A stretch of 64,000 nucleotides of DNA from Hermetia illucens (taxonomy: Eukaryota > Arthropoda > Insecta > Diptera > Stratiomyidae): contig NC_051853.1 in assembly GCF_905115235.1 (NCBI RefSeq), positions 47,923,467 to 47,987,466 of the forward strand, read 5' to 3'. Under the pieces are notes generated by a model, which saw nothing but the letters and a program-made list of their open reading frames with translations, had not been told where the DNA came from and did not search any database. Positions 58,501 through 64,000 of this stretch are shown here, in pieces. Within the stretch, counting starts at the first letter, position 1, and the number at the start of each line of letters is the position of its first letter. The position numbers and the translations under genes were made by a program.

Positions 58501-58826
58501 CAAGATTTTCACAAGATTTTCATATTGTTCGCATACAATAGCTACGTCGACAATATTTTCAAACCCGCTCTGGGAGAGCAGGTCTTGGGCTGCTCGACAG
58601 TGGTTCAGATTTAGTTGCATAAACTTCATTTGTACTTATTTATGAACGCCTTTCTGAATACTGGGCATTTACTGCTTCCTGCAATGGGGGCGGTGTCGCT
58701 ATTTTTCATTTCAAATTTCACAGAACACGCATTTGGGCTTTCCGTTGCAATCCTTCGCAAAATGGCCTTGCTCTCCGCACTTGCGGCACAGACTAGATCT
58801 GTCTTGTGAGCTAGTATAGGCTTTCG
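55586..58826 (-). mobile_element. R1-clade LINE inserted in the TGTC microsatellite, near full ORF2
   Basis: Minus strand. Poly(A) tail as T9 at 55586-55594. 5'-truncated inside the last part of ORF1, where a zinc knuckle can still be read (CRKCGEQGHFAKDCNGKPKC, about 58795-58735), followed by complete-length ORF2 (58628-55795). About 60% similar by eye in motifs to the copy at 52191, so a distinct R1 subfamily with the same insertion site. Confidence 0.85.
55795..58628 (-). pseudogene. R1-type LINE ORF2 (endonuclease-reverse transcriptase), three breaks
   Basis: Starts MKFMQLNLNHCRAAQDLL at 58628, a typical R1 ORF2 start. Endonuclease: GGIYSCYAAPSLTLEEFTLL, KIIASDFNSWAEEWGS, SVVDLTFVSDTLI, YTHSDHQATVF. 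Linker: SKSEHFKRIYSEADSDPWGG. RT: GPDGIPNIAL, KPLGDPSSYRPIYLVNTIGK, AVVTLDVKNAFNTAKW, CGVPQGSVLGPLLWLIMCN, IGFVDDIGVTIVAKRLDE (FVDD for F/YADD) and YLGVMIDKRLNFKKH. C-terminal knuckle: CPRCGNVAENAEHVVFECP. Breaks: in-frame TAA at about 57424, in-frame TAA at about 57178 (a likely CAA-to-TAA change before FGFRKGRSTID) and a frameshift near 56710, plus a stop near the 5' end at about 58500. About 944 codons in total, close to the usual R1 ORF2 length. Confidence 0.85.
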
Positions 58827-59639
58827 CAATGTGTCTGTCTGTCTGTCACAGGCACTTTTCTCAGAAACAGCTATACCCATTGACACGAAATTCGGGGAGA
58901 AGGTGGGAACTGTGGAACCCCAGACATGCAGTGAGTAATATCCTCCTACGTTGAGATTTAGGGGTTTTAGTTTTAGTTTTAGTTTAGTTTTGAGATTTGT
59001 TAAAAAGGCGGGGAGTGAGAGGGGTGCAAAGTGATGATTTCTTTAACGGAGCCATTCTCAGAAACTACCCAACCGAATAATCTGAAAAAATCGTGAAGCT
59101 GCCTCTATACGGTACCCAGGCCTCAAAATACCTCGATACCTGTTCAAATTAAGTTAATAATAGTATATTACCATATTTTTGGGAAAATTGAGTAAACCCC
59201 CCTTAAGTTTATGTCAGAGTTATAATAGTTGGTAATAGTATAAAATATAATATGAAGCATATTATCTCTAAGTTTGATCGAAATCATACTATTAGTAACA
59301 AAGTTACAGTAGCTCAAAGTTGCCTTACCGTGTAAATTTACAACCCGAAGTACTAAATCTGATATGCTAAATGCATATTCTTAACGGGCTACGTACAAAT
59401 GGGATAGTTCTACACTCAAATATACTCACACAAGAAACAAACAAAACCTTTCATACCTGAAGCACCCAGCTTCCGGTTTCCCGACTTGTTTATATTTGAT
59501 GTTGGTTAAATTCTTGACATTTGCTAATAATATTAAACTCAGAATGTGAAGCGTATGAGGTTGATTATTATCAATACAGGGCTTTCCATCAAATGATTTA
59601 TTTAAATCGATTTCTAGAAAATAGAGGTCAATGGAATCT

Positions 59640-60330
59640 CTCACATCTCTTTCTTTTTCTTCAGCCTTCAGTTCACAAGTTGGGTCGGTTCGTCGTGATC
59701 GGTTTCGTCATTTTATTTTATCAAATGCCTGATCAGGATGTAATCTCGAGACCTTTAAATCCCCATCCAGCGTATCAAGCCACCATTGTTTTGGCCGGCT
59801 TTTTGGTTGCTTACCATTGCTTTCGATGTTCTGACCAATACTGGTTGTTGAATTCTCGTTAGCGTGAATTACGTGACCACATCATCGAAAACGCCTCTCT
59901 TGCAGTTTTGCCACGATCGGTGCAAACCCATATCGATCGCGGATATTCTCATTTCAGACGTAATTAAAACGTGTCACGCCACCAGTGCAATGCAACATCT
60001 TCGTCCCCATTGCCGCAAGACGTCGTTCATTGTCCTTTATAGTCGGCCAACACTCAGAACTATAGAGAGCGGCAGACGGACGACATTGCAGTAAATTTTA
60101 AATATCGGACGTGCGCTGATACGTCGATCACAAAGAACACCAGTTGGAGCATGCCACTTCATCCAGGTTGTGTTAATGCGTGAAACAATTTCATTACGCA
60201 GTTCTCCATTGGCTGATAGCGTTGACTCGAGATATTTAAATCGCTCAATTCTGGCAATGGCAGTAGCCTGCCCAGAACTGAGCGATTTCAATATCTCGGG
60301 TCAATGCTATAAGCCAATGGAGAACTACGT
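59640..60330 (-). mobile_element. RTE-like LINE fragment (family B) with terminal hairpin
   Basis: Minus strand. 60291-60037 reads ERFKYLESTLSANGELRNEI, VSRINTTWMKWHAPTGVLCD, RRISARPIFKIY, the post-palm region of an RTE-like LINE. The C-terminal end (GRPK..WWLDTLDGDLK, HPDQAFD) can be seen in broken frames at 59830-59690. The 5' end lies in the inverted repeat at 60196-60330. Confidence 0.6.
60196..60330. repeat. 59-bp inverted repeat (hairpin)
   Basis: Arms 60196-60254 and 60272-60330 are reverse complements with 6 mismatches; the loop is 17 bp. The first arm encodes part of the LINE reverse transcriptase (FKYLESTLSANGEL on the minus strand). Confidence 0.9.
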
Positions 60331-60711
60331 CATGCTCCTCACATAGGGAAACACAAAACCTTTTATACCTGAAGTGTCAAGCTTCCGGTTTTCTGACTTG
60401 TTTAATATTTAATTATGATACATAACCCACATTTAGGCTAGAACCTATGGGGAGACTGGAAGGAGAAGGAGGCGGTTTAAGTGAGTAATAATATCACTGT
60501 TTTTCAGGAGCCTGGAGTCGGTTTTGAACTTTTTCAGCTTTCAACGATGCACAAAAAAGAAACAAAGACAGGCTGAGAATAAATCCATTTTATTACTTCC
60601 AATTCAATTCAATTATTTCACATAAAACCTTTCAAAAAGATGGAAATAAACAAGTTTGTTGGACTAAAAAAATTCACAATATATATATTCATAATATAAT
60701 CCGTCCTTCAG

Positions 60712-61683
60712 TTATACGCAAGAAGTGTAGACTTTTAGTTTACATTTCAGAAATTTTGTCCTCCAGGCTTCAACATGAATTTTAATTTCTTCTCGGTTAA
60801 ACTTGATTTCTTCTATGTGGTTGCATTTAGAATTTTGCCAGCAATAAACTTCAGCATACGTTAAAGGAGGAATCGTCTTAGCCTCTATGGGGTAGTGAAG
60901 CGTGAGATAAACGCTCTCCTCACCATTAGAAAAATGCTCAACTCTCCGTTGGTCTACATAACGTTTACCTGGAAAGTAATCAAATCAATTAAATTAGGAA
61001 AATCTAGTATTTTTTTCATCTTCTCTTTGATTGCTTATTGAACTTGGTGGATGCGTAGGGCTACCCCCTAATCCTTAAGGAGGGCCCCGTATTTCTGCTA
61101 AAGTGCAATGAAATTCCCTTAACTAACTTACATAGAACATATGTAGACATTACAGGTAGCATACGAGGGTGCAAATCGTAACAGTTTGAAATCATAGATA
61201 CATAAATAAGTCAAATAAGTCTCCATTTTGAAAAATATATACACGGAAATCACAAAAAGTACAATTTTAAGGATAATCTGTTTTTACCTTTATTGCATGT
61301 TAATCTCCAATGAAAATCATCCCTCCAACTTACCAATTACGGTTTTAATCCCTATTCGCAAACAAGAGTTTAATAATGCAGAATTCATATTACTTACCGC
61401 ACCCTTTTGATCCAAATGTTTTTTTGAATTTGACGCTGTGCAAGAGAATCTCTGACGAATCTAATGCCGAGTCTAGTGACAACTCTGCTGGGGTATTATT
61501 CGCAATTGTTGCATTGTTATCAGTAACGGTATTATTCGCAACTGTTGCATTGTTATCAGTAACGGTATTATTCGCAACTGTTGCATTGTTATCAGTAACG
61601 GTTGAGTTATCATCTGCTGGGGAGCAAGCGGCAACAGCTAGCAAGGCGATGAAAACTGCAACGGCTGTGACAAAACGAATCAT
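60712..61683 (-). CDS. Secreted peptide, paralogue 3, with N-glycosylation repeat
   Basis: Two exons: 61683-61398 and 60968-60712 (intron 429 bp, GT-AG, phase 1); 180 residues. The signal peptide and following CSPADDNSTVTDNN match paralogue 2. Then a 12-residue unit TVTDNNATVANN is repeated three times, each carrying NAT and NNT sequons, followed by an acidic stretch, then KKTFGSKGCGK at the junction. Exon 2 gives VYLTLHYPIEAKTIPP, LTYAEVYCWQNSKCNHIEEI, KFNREEIKIHVEAWRTKF and LKCKLKVYTSCV. Cysteine positions in exon 2 match paralogue 2. Extracellular, probably heavily glycosylated; function unknown; weak MBF2-like layout. Confidence 0.78.
61492..61599 (-). repeat. 36-bp coding tandem repeat, three units
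   Basis: Units at 61492-61527, 61528-61563 and 61564-61599, nearly identical (one unit has caattg for caactg). Each encodes 12 residues with two N-glycosylation sequons. Paralogue 2 has one unit equivalent and paralogue 1 none. Confidence 0.9.
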
Positions 61684-62240
61684 TTTGGCGCAACTACGAA
61701 GGGAACTTGATTGAAGTTAGTGATGGCGAATAAATGCAGTCTATATATACTGAAAGCGAGCGTCCCAAATATTACCCCCTCTACTGATTACATTCGATAA
61801 AGTCGTCATTGAAATCGATAAGGCGCGGTTTTGCGGAAGCGTATACCTTCATTTGATGGGGGCGTTGTTATAACCACTCTTTATCAACCCGCCCATTTCT
61901 ATTTTGCCATGCCTTTGGTTGGGGCTAAGAATTATCTGAATCAACATCGTGTACCTTCCGTTCAAGGGGATTTATTGGATATATGGAAAGCGACTGAGAA
62001 ATAGGTTTTGTAAGTCATTCATCTATGAGACCTTTCAGAGTGATCATTAATTCGGTGCATGAGTAACGCTGACATTGTCCTGTAGATAAAATCCGAAGTG
62101 TGAGACGTAAGGTCCTAATTGCATGATTGTAAGCCACAAGGATCTTACAAAAGTACAATGGTTGCCTTTGTAATGAAAATTTGTGAATCACTAGGGCTAA
62201 GTCTTCATTATCATGTCCTGAACTATGAACTATACTGCAA
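61684..62240 (-). repeat. Duplicated 5' flank of secreted-peptide gene 3
   Basis: Nearly identical to 43165-43715. Contains the TATA box GTATATATAG (61750-61741), 58 nt before the ATG. The homology continues past the point where the LINE interrupts the gene 2 flank: 62235-62284 (ggcgcttttttttagaaata, agaggatttagc) matches 46440-46482. Confidence 0.8.
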
Positions 62241-62284
62241 GGAAATATGGCGCTTTTTTTTAGAAATATAAGAGGATTTAGCTA

Positions 62285-64000
62285 GTCATCATCATCGTCA
62301 ACGGCGCAACAACCGGTATCCGATCTAGGCCTGCCTTAATAAGGAAATCCAGACATCCCGGTTTTGCGCCGAGGTCCACCAATTCGATATCCCTAAAAGC
62401 TGTCTGGCGTCCTGGCCTACACTATCGCTCCATCTTAGGCAGGGTCTGCCTCGTCTTCTTTTTCTACCATAGATATTGCCCTTATAGACTTTCCAGGTGG
62501 GATCATCCTCATCCATACGGATTAAGTGACCCACCCACCGTATCCTATTGAGCCGGATTTTATCCACATAGATTTCATAGATTTCGTTATTGTGTAGGCT
62601 ACGGAATCGTCCATCCTCATGTAGGGGGCCAAAAATTCTTCGGAGGATTCTTTTCTCGAACGCGGCCAAGAGTTGTATTCTCCTATCCTTATTCTTCTTC
62701 GTGTTTGACCAGTGCGGTTTGATGTTGTTGGTTGATTCGTCTTCGGGGTTGACGTTGCCACCATATATTTTGTCGTGCCTTCATTGATGTGCAGCCCAAG
62801 ATCTCGCGCCAATTACTGCCTGCTCGATCTGGATGAAGGCAGTTTGTACGTCTCGGGTGGTTCTTCGCATGATGTCGATATCGTCAGCATAGGCCAGTAG
62901 TTGGGTGGACTTGAAGAGGATCGTACCTCTTGCATTTACCTCAGCATCACGGATCACTTTCTCGAGGGCCAGGTTAAAGAGGACGCATGATAGGGTATCC
63001 CCTGGTCGTAGACCGTTGTTGATGTCGAATGGTCTTGAGAATGATCCTGCTGTTTTCATCTGGACTCGCACATTGGTCAGCGTCAGCCTAGTCAGTCTTA
63101 TTAATTTCATCGGGATACCGAATTCTCTCATGGCCGTGTACAGTTTTACCTGGCTATGCTATCATAGGCGGCTTTAAAGTTGATGAACAGATGGTGCAAC
63201 TGTTGTCCATATTCCAACAGTTTTTCCATCGCTTGCCGCACAGAGAAAATCTGATCTGTTGCTGATTTGCCAGGAGTGAAGCCTCTTTGGTATGAGCCAA
63301 TGATGTTCTGGGCGTATGGGGCTATCCGACCTAGCAAGATAATGGAGAATATCTTATAGATGGTACTCAGCAACGTGATACCTCTATAATTGCTGTAGTG
63401 TGTGATATCTCCCTTTTTATGTATGAGACAGATAATGCCTCGTTGCCAATCGTCAGGCATTGATTCGCTGTCCCAAACCTTGAGCACAAGTTGATGAACC
63501 ACTTGGTGTAATTGGTCGCCTCTATATTTAACCAATTCGGCTGTAATTCCATCGGCCCCTGGCAACTTATGATTTTTTTGCCGATGAATTGCACGAACTC
63601 GCCGATCTTCTGGTTGTTGAGTAGCTCATCAAAGTACTCAACCCATCGCTCCAATATGCCCACTCTGTCTGAAATCAGATTTCCCTTTTGCCTCGGCAGG
63701 ATGAGCATCGAGGTGTATAAGGCTTCATCCTGCTGACTTGTTGGTAAAACTTGCGTGACTGGTGCGGTTGCTCTCTGTATTTTTCTAGCGCACAGACTTT
63801 TTGGTTCTCTCCTTTTTCCGTCTGTGAAGTCGTTTCTCCGCTCGACGGAGTTCGTGATAAGTCTCTGTGCGTGCCCACGTTCTTTGAGAATGCAACGTTA
63901 CTCGGTATGCGGCATTCTTCCGTTCCGTTGCTAGCTTACATTCATCGTCAAACCAGCTGTTCCGACTCCTTTTGTGGCGGGTCCAGGTCTGTTTGTGGCC
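62285..64000 (-). mobile_element. RTE-like LINE (family A), cut by the window edge
   Basis: Minus strand. The tail ATCATCATCGTCAACGGCGC is at 62287. The C-terminal domain (62669-62325: FEKRILRRIFGPLHEDGRFR, KRRRGRPCLRWSDSVGQDAR) is well preserved. The catalytic box YADDIDIM is at about 62890 in LLAYADDIDIMRRTTRDVQT. RT fingers at 63565-63146 (HKKGDITHYSNYRGITLLST, GFTPGKSATDQIFSVRQAME) and linker at 63878-63590. It includes an internal deletion near 62660-62690. The endonuclease lies outside the window. This is the best preserved family A reverse transcriptase here. Confidence 0.82.

Larger units (their letters stand above)
55552..59480. repeat. TGTC-headed dispersed repeat, copy C, split by an R1-type LINE
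   Basis: The left piece 55552-55585 (aaaacaaaaccttattaaaa then tcagttcaatgtctgtctgtc) and right piece 58827-59480 (caatgtgtctgtctgtctgtcacagg, cacttttctcagaaacagc). The CAATGTCTGTCTGTC at 55571-55585 is repeated at 58827-58847 with one extra microsatellite step, forming the LINE target duplication. Confidence 0.75.

Overview
This window is a stretch of eukaryotic, most likely insect (probably dipteran-type) nuclear DNA. The evidence is a multi-exon host gene with short 50-84 bp GT-AG introns, a small-gene family with TATA boxes, and a dense load of non-LTR retrotransposons from clades common in arthropods (R1, Jockey, I/LOA, RTE-like, and one with an R2-type restriction-like endonuclease). 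Nothing bacterial (operons, Shine-Dalgarno sites, CRISPR) is present. The species cannot be named from sequence alone.

Host genes are few and all read on the minus strand. (1) 5932-19078 encodes the ASC-1/TRIP4 homologue (activating signal cointegrator 1: N-terminal domain, C2HC5-type zinc finger, ASCH domain). I reconstructed seven coding exons, 1545 nt or 514 residues, with GT-AG at every junction. Its third intron is 11.3 kb and consists mainly of transposons. (2) Three tandem paralogues of a two-exon secreted peptide lie at 34577-35458, 42492-43164 and 60712-61683 (157, 162 and 180 residues). They share a 19-residue signal peptide, a cysteine at the splice junction, a conserved TATA box and a long conserved 5' flank, and have diverged in the mature part.

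The rest is a fossil bed. 1-2510: R1-type and RTE-like debris. 2662-5109: two adjacent TTAA-flanked DNA transposons, one with a Kolobok-like transposase remnant. 7028-10937: an almost open restriction-endonuclease-type LINE, antisense inside the TRIP4 intron. 11-18 kb: LOA, R1 and RTE-like fragments. 19.4-29.9 kb: SINEs, Jockey, R1, I/LOA and RTE-like copies. 29.9-33.7 kb: a second, decayed copy of the restriction-endonuclease LINE. 36-46.5 kb: LOA and RTE-like LINEs between the secreted-peptide genes. 49.7-59.5 kb: a run of a non-coding ~700 bp repeat, of which two copies are split by R1-type LINEs and one by a SINE. 62.3-64 kb: another RTE-like LINE cut by the window edge.

The most interesting observations are these. 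R1-clade LINEs are inserted with their poly(A) end exactly in the TGTC (GACA) microsatellite near the left end of the dispersed repeat; two filled sites and one empty site are visible. The restriction-endonuclease LINE has a YLDD active site and a Myb-like domain and is broken by a single in-frame stop. The tRNA-derived SINE shares its 3' end motif with the resident RTE-like LINE. The secreted peptide family shows N-glycosylation-rich 36-bp repeat expansion.
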